From: Malus domestica
Lineage: Eukaryota; Streptophyta; Magnoliopsida; Rosales; Rosaceae
NCBI RefSeq assembly: GCF_042453785.1
Contig: NC_091672.1
Location: forward strand, 8,574,501-8,638,500
Direction of reading: 5' to 3'
Length of the DNA stretch: 64,000 nucleotides
This document shows, in pieces, positions 48,861 through 58,707 of the stretch. A model generated the notes under the pieces. It searched no databases and had not been told where the DNA came from. It saw only the letters and a program-made list of their open reading frames with translations. The stretch's first letter is position 1, and each line of letters starts with the position of its first letter. Made by a program: the position numbers and the translations under genes.

Positions 48861-49676
48861 TTTGTTTTTATTGTCTTTTTTTCTTTAGTTGACTTGATTC
48901 TCCACACCCATGGTTGAAAAAATTGTTACGTTGGTCATCCCACACCTATGGCTGGAAAAATTATTAGGTTGGGATAATTAGACAACGTGACTGATTGATC
49001 GATTGACATAAGACATATTAGGTGGTGTCAGAGGGGTTGGGTGGGGCCAAAATACTGGGAGGTAAGATTGGGGTGGGTGTTATGTTTCTTAAGCCGAATG
49101 GCTACGTGATTTGATAAAACAATATTGGTACAAAACTCGGTAGGATTTTTAGTTAAAATGGTATGTGAAATTGATATAATTTTTTATTTTAATTTTTGAT
49201 ATTGAAAATCGATAGAATTGATCTCTAAATTTATCTACCGTAAATCAATTTTATATTTTTATTAAAATTTGTCAATATCCTCGATAAGTGGAGAAATTGG
49301 TTTGATAAAAATATTTGGAATTGGATCCGCTTCAGACCTTGTGTCCGAAGTCTCAAGATTAATCCATCTAGGCTGCTGATTGGTGTGTAAAAGAAATTAA
49401 AGTTGTTAGTTTGTATATGGTAGTATAGAAGAATAAGTTAATAGAGACCGTTGAATTTAATTTGTGCGGTTTAAATTAGTCGATCCTTAATCTACAGACA
49501 GAGGAACGAATCTAATTCCAAAATACTTTTACCCACTAGGCTTTCTTTATAGTTGTTGACTTTATAAAAGCATATTAGAGTTAGATCTACCTTCAGCTAA
49601 GAACCGGAATCATTACTGAGAGTGAAGACTAGAAAAATCTGAATTACCTTCAGCTCACCTCATCGAGCAGAAGAAG

Positions 49677-50063
49677 ATGGCTGAGCTTGGATTTCCGTTA
49701 GCAGCCATACTCATTGAAAAGCCTCGGCTCCGTTGCTTCAGAGGAGATTTGCTTGGGGTTAAAGCGGATTTGCAAAAGCTTGGGTGCACCATGTCCGCCA
49801 TCAGAGACTGCTCTTTTATGACGAAGAGAAGCAAGCCCATAATAAGGAGCTACGCAGTTGGGTACGACAACTTCAAGATGTGCTTAGATGTGCTTATGAT
49901 TTGTTGGAGGAGTTAGAGTGCGAAGATTTACAAAGGCAATGTGGTTCGTGATAGTGGCGCAACTAGAAAGGTAAGCCGTTTCTTTTCCCGTTCTAATTCG
50001 GTTGCAATCCGATTGTGTGGGTCATGGAATCAAGCAGATAAGGGAGAGATTATGTGAGCTTAT
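49677..50063 (+). pseudogene. CC-NLR resistance-gene fragment (coiled-coil start only)
   Basis: It begins ATG GCT GAG, giving MAELGFPLAAILIEKPRLRC, then KADLQKLGCTMSAIRDCSF, followed in other frames by text for LRSWVRQLQDVL and, near 49960-50060, for RKVSRFFSR and IRERLCEL. This is the N-terminal coiled coil (Rx_N type) of a CNL immune receptor, broken by frameshifts and cut off before the nucleotide-binding domain, just before an A-rich stretch. Confidence 0.8.
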
Positions 50064-50089
50064 AAAAAATAAAAATAAAAATAAAGAAA

Positions 50090-50975
50090 AGAAGAAAAAG
50101 ATAAGAACTTTGCTGATTTCTGTGTGTTCCAATGATGCCCATGACTGAAGAAACTGAGATATTTCGTGTTAGTCGCCACAATCTGTTCCTACCTTGTTGC
50201 CCTCTATCAACAAATTTGGTAACTCGCTTCATTTGATACGATCTGCATTCCACACAGCAAATACAAGCATAAATTTCTTATCATTTAATGCATCTCGTAG
50301 TTGTTCTTGCATTTGATCCAGATACAACCCTTCAGTGATCTTTGTACCCAATGCAGAGCAAAGGATCTCTTTTGCCAATCTAGTAGTATCAAAAGTCCAC
50401 TGACATATGCTGCCACATCCTTAACTCAAAATTCCTTACGACTCTCTCATCGTTGTACCCAAATTGGCAAGTGTGGTGTTCTCTAAACCTTCGAATCCCA
50501 CTGTACGAATAACATACACATTCTCATTATCCCTACCTTGATGATCATCGCTTGGTACCATTTGAAGGTCAACTGTATTTTTCTGTTTCTCATCACCAAG
50601 ATGACGGTGATGATGAACAGTGCAAAGATCAGCAAAGCTCACATAATCTCTCGATTTCATGACCTACTCTCCAGCGAAATGCAACTAGATTAGAATGGGA
50701 AAAGAAACGGCGTACCTTTCTAATTGCGCCACTACCACGAACCGTTTGCCTTTGTAAAGCTTCGCACTACCAACAAATCCTCAGCATTAAGAACCACGTC
50801 TTGAAGTTGTCGTAGCCAACTGCGAAGCTCCTTGTTATGTGCTTGCTTCTCTTCAGCATCCAAGAGAACGTCTTTGATGGTGGACATGGTGCGCGCAAGC
50901 TTCGCAAAGCTACTTCAGTTGCTGTGGAGTCCATAAAGATTTCATGATCTTGTTGCCTTAGCGCCAATCTCCCTT
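50090..50975 (-). pseudogene. Inverted CC-NB-ARC pseudogene
   Basis: Reading right to left, 50975-50760 encodes coiled-coil text in shifting frames. At 50660-50436 the frame includes FADLCTVHHH and then VGFEGLENTTLANLG, a decayed P-loop where GGLGKTTLAKL is expected. Around 50380-50290 the translation AKEILCSALGTKITEGLYLD is the segment after the P-loop. At 50280-50090 fragments like AVWNADRIK (kinase-2 region) and RNISVSSVMGIIGTH (RNBS-B region) follow. The order is right for a CNL, but it has frameshifts and a mutated P-loop. Confidence 0.75.
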
Positions 50976-52062
50976 CAGAACAAAATATTGGAAAATGGAT
51001 TTAACTCGAATGAGAGATGACTTGGGGAAAACCGAGGTAAGTTGTTCTCTAAAATACTGAAAGTATGTTTAATGAGATTGATGACAGGAAAATCACCAAC
51101 ATAGGAAGTGTGACTGATAAATCATAAGCCTACTCACTCGTCTTACTATTCTTTATGTCCCTTAGATGAAGCCATATATTCCTCTTCCAAAACCTCTGCT
51201 TCTTTATTTTAGGATTGCCATGACTTGGAATAAAGAATATAAATCCGCGGAACTCCCATTGTTCTGTTTTTATCTGATCAAGTGAGTAACTCCAATCTAA
51301 TTTTCTCTGCAGTGAACTCAGATAAGATTGATATGAAAATGAATCCATATGTGACTCAGAAAGTTTGTTCGAGCATATTTTTGAGAGAATCATTGTCTGA
51401 TATGCCGGTGGTCGATTGTTATAAGTTCCTGTTTATAAGGAAAGATAATAATTATTCTGTTATAAATTCCGTTATGCTCTAGTGCAGTCACTAAGAATTA
51501 TTATCTCCTCTCTTACTCTGCCTTTTTAAGTAGCTAAACAGTTTTGTGCTGCAGGGCTGGTATTGAACTTGTAAAGCTATCTGTATGCACATAAAAAAAT
51601 TCACTGACAGAATCTGCAGTATTTGTATATGTACTATATGCATCTTGCATGAGGCGCTGCCACTTAATAGTTTCGTGGTTCAACCAACCAAGATGCAGGA
51701 AAATCAACAAGTGATTTTGCTGACAGTTTACATCGGACCAGCAAACTCACACATGAACAAACTCAGAACAATTAAGCAAGGGTTGATCATTGTTAAGTAA
51801 GAAAGATTTGTAAAAGGTATCTCTAATTCCCTTGGAAAAGTTGATAAGGTTGGTTTTAAAGACTAAATCGTGAAACTTTTCTTTTTTTCGGTTTCAAAAT
51901 AATGACACTTTTCAAAACATGTGTTTTTTTAGAAATATCTTACTGCAAGACATACTTTTATTCCACAAGTGATCGTCTTTGGTTCTGAACTAGGTGTTAT
52001 ACTGTGATGTTTAGTTCAAACATATCTTAATAGTCAAGTCTGATTGACTTTTTGTTATCCAG

Positions 52063-52944
52063 GAAGAAAATCCTTCTCAAGAGTGCACAATTGTGAGAAC
52101 AGCCGGAAAGCTTATCCCATTTCATTTTAACCGAGTTCAAGAGATCAATGACTCTAATGTTCCTCTGGAAACTCGAAGGCGTCTTAAGAGATATAACCTT
52201 AAACCTAATGAATCTTTTTCCTCAGAATCATTCTGCTGTATCTGCAATAGCCCACTCAGCCGATCTGACTTGTTAAGTTTGAAGAATTTTGAGGACCACA
52301 AAACAAGTTCTGTCTGCTGTTTGAGCTGCCGGCTTCAGATACTTCCTGAAGAGACCCCATCAGTAAACCAATTTTTTATGCTTTTACCTCAGCAACTGGT
52401 TGCTCGAGCAAAGCATGACAATCTTGACCATTACAGTGTCCTCAGGTGAGAATAGTATACATATTTAATCATGTATTATGCTTTGCTCATTGCTTGAATC
52501 AATTTTCATTATTCCTTAGAAGCTTGAAGATAACTTGTTATGGCACTGGGTGTACTGCACATCCATGTAACGGGTTAAGTTCGAAAAGAAGAAAACTGTA
52601 CTACTAAATGAACTTAAAATTAATTATTTCTTTGTCATTTTATACCGCAAAACTTCAAACAGAAATTTGAAGATTATTAGAAAGTTTGCATTCTCGCGAG
52701 GGGGTAATCTAGACAGAGTCTACTGCTGAATGGTTCCGTATTTCTGTGCTGCGATCATGTACAAAACATTTGATCGGCTTCTGTTGGTCTTAAATGGTGG
52801 CATGAGCTGCCTATATCGTTGTGTAGCTGAAGAGAGATGAAATCAAAGCGAGAAGTCTACAGTCATTTTAATTCAGCCATTATGTTTTCTTTCAGGGAAC
52901 AAATACAAGATTGCTTGCTCTCAGAAGGTGAAGATGAAACTTGA
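52063..52944 (+). pseudogene. Duplicated CTU2 exons 6 and 7 (partial gene copy, frame intact)
   Basis: Exon-6 copy 52063-52445 (383 nt) and exon-7 copy 52896-52944 (49 nt), the same lengths as in CTU2, with acceptor AG, donor GT and stop codon kept. The translation differs at a modest number of residues (e.g. CCIC for CFIC, both keeping the Cys-x-x-Cys). No promoter or exons 1-5 accompany it, so it is listed as a partial copy; a read-through transcript could still splice into it. Confidence 0.85.
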
Positions 52945-53446
52945 GTCGACTCGGCCATGCCTGGGAACTTTTCTTCTATAAAAGTGGTGAAAGCTTTGGT
53001 TGGTCAGATTGTTTCTAAAGGATAGTGGACTTCTGATGCAGGTATCAATTGAAGTTGTGTGGTTGACATCCAAGGCTGTTCTAACTGTCCAACAAGGCCT
53101 ATACTCGATATTTATCTTGATGGCGTGTATCATAGGCTTGAAATTCAAGCTTGGTTCAGGTTTGAATTCGAGCTTGGTTCAATGAGATTGTATCGGGATT
53201 GCGAATTATTCAGTTGTTTTTATTGGTAACAAAAATGAGGCTGGCATTAGGCCTGTTTCATCTAACTGTACAAGAAACACTCAATACTCTGATTTTTTGG
53301 CATCTTATGCATTGCAAGAAGATTGAGTAACTTGTGTGCATTCAACAGATTTTCTAAAATTATTTGTACGATTTGAGATTTGGGACCCAAAAACAAAATA
53401 TAAATCTACTAGGTTGTTACGATAAATGGTTGGGGATTTTGAAATG

Positions 53447-53646
53447 GGAATTGGATCCTCTCTGAGGCAAAGCCTTGGATCCTCCTGACCCACTAACACG
53501 AGCTGTTGGATTTTGATCTAACTGTTACAATTATTTTAACTTTTAGAGGGACCCCCCCTATTTGTAGCTGTTGGATCAAAATCCAACGGCTTGTGTTATT
53601 GGGTCAGGAGGATCCCGATGATTTGCCTCGGAGATGATCCAATTCC
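53447..53646. mobile_element. 200-bp MITE with 9-bp target duplication, inserted in unit 2
   Basis: The ends GGAATTGGATCCTCTC and, read on the minus strand, GGAATTGGATCATCTC continue as about 90-bp arms (GATCCTCCTGACCCA and TGTTGGATTTTGATC in both). Flanks TTTGAAATG (53438-53446) and TTTGATATG (53647-53655) differ at one base. Unit 1 has the empty site TTTGGTATG at 48483-48491. Confidence 0.88.
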
Positions 53647-53973
53647 TTTGATATGGTAACTTGTGTGACTTCATTCTCGAACATCACACCCATGGTAGGA
53701 TAAATTCGTAGGTTGGTCATCCCACACTCATGGTAGGAGAAATTTTTAGGCTGGGATGACCAAACCACGTGATTGAACAATATAAGACACATCGGGTGGT
53801 GTCAGATGGGGTGCGTGGGGTCAAAATACTAGGAGGTGAGAGTAGGGGAGGGTGTTTTGTGTCTTAAGCCGGACGGCTACTTGATTTGATAGTTGTTGAC
53901 TTTTTTAAAAGCATATTAAGAGTTTGATCATATCTTCAGCTAAGGATCAGATTCATTAGAAGACTAGAAGAAG

Positions 53974-54657
53974 ATGGCTGAGTTTGCATTTCCATTGGCA
54001 GCCAAACTCATTGTAAAGCTCGGCTCCATTGATGACGAAGAGGAGCAAGTACGTATAAGAAGCTATGCAGTTGGCTACGGCAACTTGAAGATGTGCTAAG
54101 GATTTGTTGGAGGAGTTTGAGTGCGAAGCTTTACGAATGGTTCGTTAGTGGTCCAACTAGAAAGGTACGCTGTTTCTTTTCCCGTTCTTATCCATTTGCA
54201 TTCCAATTGAGAGCGGGTCATGAAATCAAGGAGACAAGGGAGAGATTATGTGAGCTTAAAGATGATAGCGACTTTATTTATCTTCGGATTGTTCATCATT
54301 TTGGTCATCATGTAAGGGAGCATACGACGCTCTCCTTTGTCCGCGCTTGGGAGGCTATTGGTAGAGACATGGAGAAAAATAAAATTATTGATCTTGTAAT
54401 GCACCAGGGTGGTGACCAAGGTGGGAGTGAGAATGTCTCTGTTAATTCTATGGGACTTGGAGAGGCCTAGGAAAGACTACCAAGTTGGTGTACAGTGATC
54501 AGAAGGTCCTTCGGAATTTCGACTTGACGTGGCAGGATGTATCACTGGAATTTGATGTTACTGAATTGGCAAAAGATATTCTTAGTTGTGCACTAGGTAG
54601 AGAGATTAGTGAAGGGTTATCTCTGGATCAATTGCAAGAAAAACTACCCGACGCTTA
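53974..54657 (+). pseudogene. CC-NB-ARC resistance-gene fragment in unit 2
   Basis: It starts ATG GCT GAG (MAEFAFPLAAKLIVKLGSID), then passes through frameshifts to a 125-residue open stretch with IKETRERLCELKDDSDFIYL, IGRDMEKNKIIDLVMHQGGD and a P-loop region ending in MGLGEA and a stop (54470), where GKTTLA should follow. Downstream text (54480-54650) encodes FDVTELAKDILSCALGREIS in another frame. The order CC then NB-ARC is clear; the protein is not. Confidence 0.8.
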
Positions 54658-54663
54658 ACAATA

Positions 54664-54716
54664 TCGACCGCCAGCATATTTCAGAGACAATCATTGTTCG
54701 ATACGCTGGCGGTCGA
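54664..54716. other. Perfect 12-bp inverted repeat (hairpin)
   Basis: TCGACCGCCAGC (54664-54675) and GCTGGCGGTCGA (54705-54716) can form a 12-bp stem with a 29-bp loop. Only the right half has a clear counterpart in unit 1, near 51404-51418, there with changes. Confidence 0.6.
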
Positions 54717-55024
54717 CTGTTATAAAATCCCTTGTGAACTAGAGCAGTCACTAAGAAGTATTCTTACTCTGACCTTCTAAGTGGCTATACAGTTTGTACT
54801 GCAGTGCTGGTATTGAACTAGCATGCACATCAAAAGCTTTAGCAACAGAAGCTGCAGTATTTGTATACGCACCAGATGCATCATTCATGAGGCACTGCCA
54901 CTTTATAGTTCCGTGGTTCAACCAAACAAGACCAAACAAGACGTAGGAAAATCAACAAGTAATCTGCTGACAGTTTACATGGGACCAGAAAGCTAACACA
55001 TGAACAAACTCAGAACAAGATAGA

Positions 55025-55345
55025 ACGAAGGCTGTCCGCTAATCAAATTTTTATGTGTAAATATTAGACCCGTCTCATAACAAAATAAAATAAAAATCTT
55101 ACTAAACAATAATCAACTTCCTGCCTCAAGACTTGCACAGAATGAAAACTTTGGTACTTGTCATTCAAGTTAAAGATGCAATGCTCTATACAGTCTTTAA
55201 GGCGAAATCCAATTCTCAGAAGCATCGAAGAGAAAGGAAAATGCAGCTGGAATGAACTAATCCCAAATGCGATGCAGTAACTCACTCAGTTGGAAGCCAG
55301 AAAATAAAGGCTTTACATATACCAGCTGACGAGAATTACCATACA
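55025..55345. other. NTAQ1 3' flank
   Basis: No ORF of note; probably the 3' UTR of the minus-strand NTAQ1 gene, beginning right where the segmental duplication ends. Confidence 0.55.
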
Positions 55346-57702
55346 TTAAGGAATCTGGGAAAAGAACTCCTCCAGCTGATTTTCTGTTACGACCACACCA
55401 AGCTTTTCAGTAAAAACTGCATTGGTCACGTCAACTCCTGTTCCTGTCACCGCATCTGTAGCATGGATCTGAAAGTAACCATCCAGGTTGTGTACAGTCC
55501 CATCTGCACAAGTTTACAAAACCCCAGGAAAAAATAAATCCAATTCTGTTGTGCATAACTCATCACCTGATGCAGGACAATATGAAGGGATGTAGAAATA
55601 GAAGAAATCTGGGCTCACTCTGGCCTTTGGCATCACACCAAAGGGAATCACTCCAACAAAGAAACTAGAAAAATTCTGGCATCACAACGGCCTTCAGCTT
55701 CACACCGAAGGTGCCTTGGAATCACTACATGGTTGCTGTGCTTCACACACAGGTAGGAAACCCAGAACTTTTTTTATTAACAATCTTATTTTTAAAAAGC
55801 TTACAAAGTAGCCCCTTTTATAGCCCCCTTTTATAGGAATTCTAAAGACTAATGTATGACACCTAATACATTACAACTAATTTGTAGACTACACTGCATT
55901 TATTACAAAGGAAAGTAAAAAGACTCTGATATATTGAATTTTCACTTGGACACTCCATCACCACCTCACTTGGAAAATAGCTTTTAGAAGTTCAATGCCA
56001 GAACAAAATAATTAAGCTACTAAGAAGGGGTAAGTAAAAGAGGAGATTATAGTTCTTAGTTGACTGCTCTAGCTCATTAGGATTTATATAAAATTATTCT
56101 CCTTCTCTATAAACAGAGGATATAACAATCGACCATAAGAAGCTTGATTTCAGCTACTTTCTAGATATCAAACAAAATTCTTAACTCACGGCTCAATTTT
56201 CAATCTTATCTGACATTACTACAAGAGCAAAATTAGATGGATTTCCCCTCTTGACCGCATAACGAAACAAAGGGAGTTCCAAGAAATGACAATCCTAAAA
56301 TCAAGAATCAGATACTTAGTTCTTAAGACTCAGATAATGGTTCTCAAGTGACTGATGTAGCTCATTAGGGAATATATATAAAATTAGTCTCTTTCATTCC
56401 AAACAGAACTTATAACAATCACCACAAGAAGCATGATTTTGGCATGAACCTGAACTCGGGCAAGTTATGCACCTTCCATCTACTTATTACTAGTAGTAAT
56501 CAATAGTGGCTATTGAATCACATAAGTTTCAATCTTATCTGACATTACTACAAAAACAAATTAGATTGGAGTTGCTTGATCGAAAGAAAAAGAAAAAAAA
56601 GGGAGTTCCACACATTTTTTAATTTTTCCAAGAAGTGACAATTCAAAATGATTCCACCATCATCAGACCACATAAAAGCATCAGAGGATTTTAGCACTTA
56701 CCCTGCGCAACAATAGGCTGATAGAGAGGAGGTTGACGAAGCCAATTTCCATTAGAATCTTTCATGTGTCTTCTATCAGAGGCAAAGAAACGAAGGAATA
56801 TTGGGGCATGCACAATCCGGAAACACCTGCATCACGGTACCCGCAAAGATATCAATATAAATAGAGGGTAAGAAACTTATCAGATATATGGCATGTTATG
56901 TTGCAAGATCACAAATTTTTACCAGATCAATAGTCCCAATAACCTCACAACGTAACATCCCAAGTATCATTAGAACATTTCCCTATAAATGCAAAACGCT
57001 AAGGTGATGAAGTACCTTCGCAATTCAGAAAAGGTCTGAAACGAGGGGCAGAACGTTTCCAAGACATAGGTTGCTAAAGGACAAGGAAATGCAAGACTCG
57101 AATCCAAATCCCACACTAAATGTGTTGCGGGTGTGTCACCACTGCCTTTTTTCTGCACGCAAATGACATGATAATCCCACAGAACAACCCCATCCGCTCG
57201 ATTGCTGGCCTTCTGGCGCCACAACGGGATCTGCACCATTTTATTTACACCAGAACAAACTCTAAGTTCATTAAAAACAAGACAAATGAAACATAAATTT
57301 TAAGTCAAACAGCCAGTTGGGTAACATGGGAACAGAAAATACATGCCTGTTTCTTGTCATTGGAAATGAAAACAACGAAAAGATCAGAACCCTGTGCATC
57401 TGCGATGCCCTTTTTGCACAGCTCCTTGCAAAGCAAGTACACATTCTCCTCACTAGAGACATAAAAGGGTGATTAATTTGATTAGCAATTGAGCAATAGC
57501 ACAACACAAAAGCCAAAAACCAAAAACACAAAACGCGGGGTTAGGACAGTTCGCGGGGGCAGTGTTCCCACCACTTGCACCCAAGTTCGAATAAAAAAAG
57601 GCCTAGTTGATTGGCTTTACTGACGTACCAGTAAAATGGGGTGTGATGGAACCGAGAGATGTCGCAGGAGCTCTCGCTTACTTCCAACTTCGACGTCGTC
57701 AT
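55346..57702 (-). CDS. NTAQ1: Protein N-terminal glutamine amidohydrolase (225 aa)
   Basis: Five exons on the minus strand: 57702-57629, 57452-57347, 57230-57016, 56826-56702, 55503-55346; 678 nt in phase. The enzyme deamidates N-terminal Gln to Glu, making proteins substrates for arginylation in the Arg/N-degron pathway. The catalytic Cys-His-Asp set is visible: C25 in FYCEENVY, H81 in the family signature WDYHV (79-82), and D101 in [26 protein letters not shown] follows. C25 is split by intron 1 (TG|T). Intron 2 has a GC donor (CAG|GCATGT), required to keep KKQ|IPLW in frame. Intron 4 (56701-55504) is about 1.2 kb. Length agrees with plant NTAQ1. It shares a 201-bp head-to-head promoter with the DTW gene. 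Confidence 0.95.
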
Positions 57703-57903
57703 CTCACTCTCTCTCTCTCTCCCTCCGGGGCCTCTCTCTGTGGAATTGAATCTCACTTCCAAATTTAGTACCCAGCCTCCCCAACGACGCGTCGTTTCTA
57801 AACCCAGCAACGACGCCGCGTTTTCCTTGCTCTACCTAGGGCATAAAAACGAATCGGTGCCGTTGGTCTCCACACAGCATCTTCACCAGCGAGCTTCATA
57901 TAG
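57703..57903. promoter_or_regulatory. Shared bidirectional promoter between NTAQ1 and the DTW gene
   Basis: Only 201 bp separate the two start codons. The interval is comparatively GC-rich, has a CT tract (57703-57723 and 57731-57739) next to the NTAQ1 ATG, and shows no obvious TATA box in either direction, as in many compact bidirectional plant promoters. Confidence 0.7.
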
Positions 57904-58707
57904 ATGGAATCAGAAGACCTCAACAACCTTGACATTTTCTCCGACAGCGCCGCCGCCCAAGCCGATCCGACTCCGCGTGGGCCCAGGCCCATATGCAGCA
58001 ACTGCACCCGACCCGGCCCAGTATGCCTCTGCCAATCTCTCCCGGCCCGGCCCATCCAAACCCAAACCCATGTCATAATCCTCCACCATCCCCACGAAGC
58101 CAATCACAAGCTTTCCACAACCCCAATCCTCACCAAATGCCTCTCCAACGCCACCGCCGTCATCGGCCGCAAGCTCCGGCCAGGCCTTTCGCCGCTGCTC
58201 GACCAATCCCCTCCCGCCATATACCTCTTCCCGCCCACCAAATCCTCGCCCGCCGTCACCCTACCGGACCTCCCAGCATCCCCTCTCCCTCGCGTTCTCG
58301 TCGCGTTCGACGCCACGTGGAAGCACGCGCGGGAGATGGTGAAAGCGAGCGAGGGGTTTTTGTCGGCGTTCGCGACGAGGGTTTGTTTGGATGTGGACGA
58401 GAGCGCGAGCGGTGGGAGCATTTACGACTCGGAGTTGGTTCTGAGGAAGGAGCCGTTTGGCGGGTGCGTGAGTACGTTGGAGGCTGTGGCCAGAGCTCTG
58501 GGTGCGCTTGAGCCCAATGGGGTGGAGATTGAGGCCCAGCTTATTGGGGTCTTGAGGGACATGGTGGGTTTGCAGGCTGGCTATCTTAATAAGCCCATAA
58601 AGCCCAGGCCCAAGTTGTTGAAGAAAGGCAAGCAAAAACAAAGGCTCAGGATTGAGAGTGAGAGTGGGAGTGAGAATCCTACGATGTCGGGTCTCGGTCG
58701 AAATTAG
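57904..58707 (+). CDS. DTWD2: DTW-domain protein, probable tRNA-uridine aminocarboxypropyltransferase (267 aa)
   Basis: A single-exon gene. The N-terminus has a Cys cluster, C31, C34, C41, C43 (CSNCTRPGPVCLC), probably zinc-binding; HHPHE (61-65) and the signature DATW (136-139, in VAFDATWKHAREM) follow; near the C-terminus EPFGGCVSTLEAVARAL is the usual end of the fold. DTW/TDD proteins belong to the SPOUT superfamily and transfer the aminocarboxypropyl group of SAM to uridine (acp3U) in tRNA; the human DTWD2 type acts on cytosolic tRNA. Whether it is the DTWD1 or DTWD2 type I infer from overall similarity only. A Lys/Arg-rich tail (KPRPKLLKKGKQKQRLR) may bind RNA or direct nuclear import. 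GC content is well above the local average. Confidence 0.92.
   Translation: MESEDLNNLDIFSDSAAAQADPTPRGPRPICSNCTRPGPVCLCQSLPARPIQTQTHVIILHHPHEANHKLSTTPILTKCLSNATAVIGRKLRPGLSPLLDQSPPAIYLFPPTKSSPAVTLPDLPASPLPRVLVAFDATWKHAREMVKASEGFLSAFATRVCLDVDESASGGSIYDSELVLRKEPFGGCVSTLEAVARALGALEPNGVEIEAQLIGVLRDMVGLQAGYLNKPIKPRPKLLKKGKQKQRLRIESESGSENPTMSGLGRN

Larger units (their letters stand above)
46849..51767. repeat. Tandem segmental duplication, unit 1
   Basis: It begins within CTU2 intron 5 at AATTAAGCAAGGGTT and runs through CTU2 exons 6-7, its 3' flank and NLR fragments to ACATGAACAAACTCAGAACA. The next base starts unit 2. Relative to unit 2 it has extra DNA at about 48505-48880 (including a MITE-like repeat), about 49120-49550 and 50090-50975. 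Confidence 0.88.
51768..55024. repeat. Tandem segmental duplication, unit 2
   Basis: It starts ATTAAGCAAGGGTTGATCAT and repeats unit 1 in order: CTU2 exons 6-7, the 3' flank with TGGGTGGTGTCAGA-type text, a CNL fragment, and a closing block (GCTGGTATTGAACT to ACATGAACAAACTCAGAACA) matching 51500-51767. It ends near 55024. Confidence 0.88.

Noticed and set aside
57904-58641. Long alternative-frame and antisense ORFs over the DTW gene
   Set aside because: High GC lengthens random frames; only the 267-residue frame carries the Cys cluster and DATW motif.
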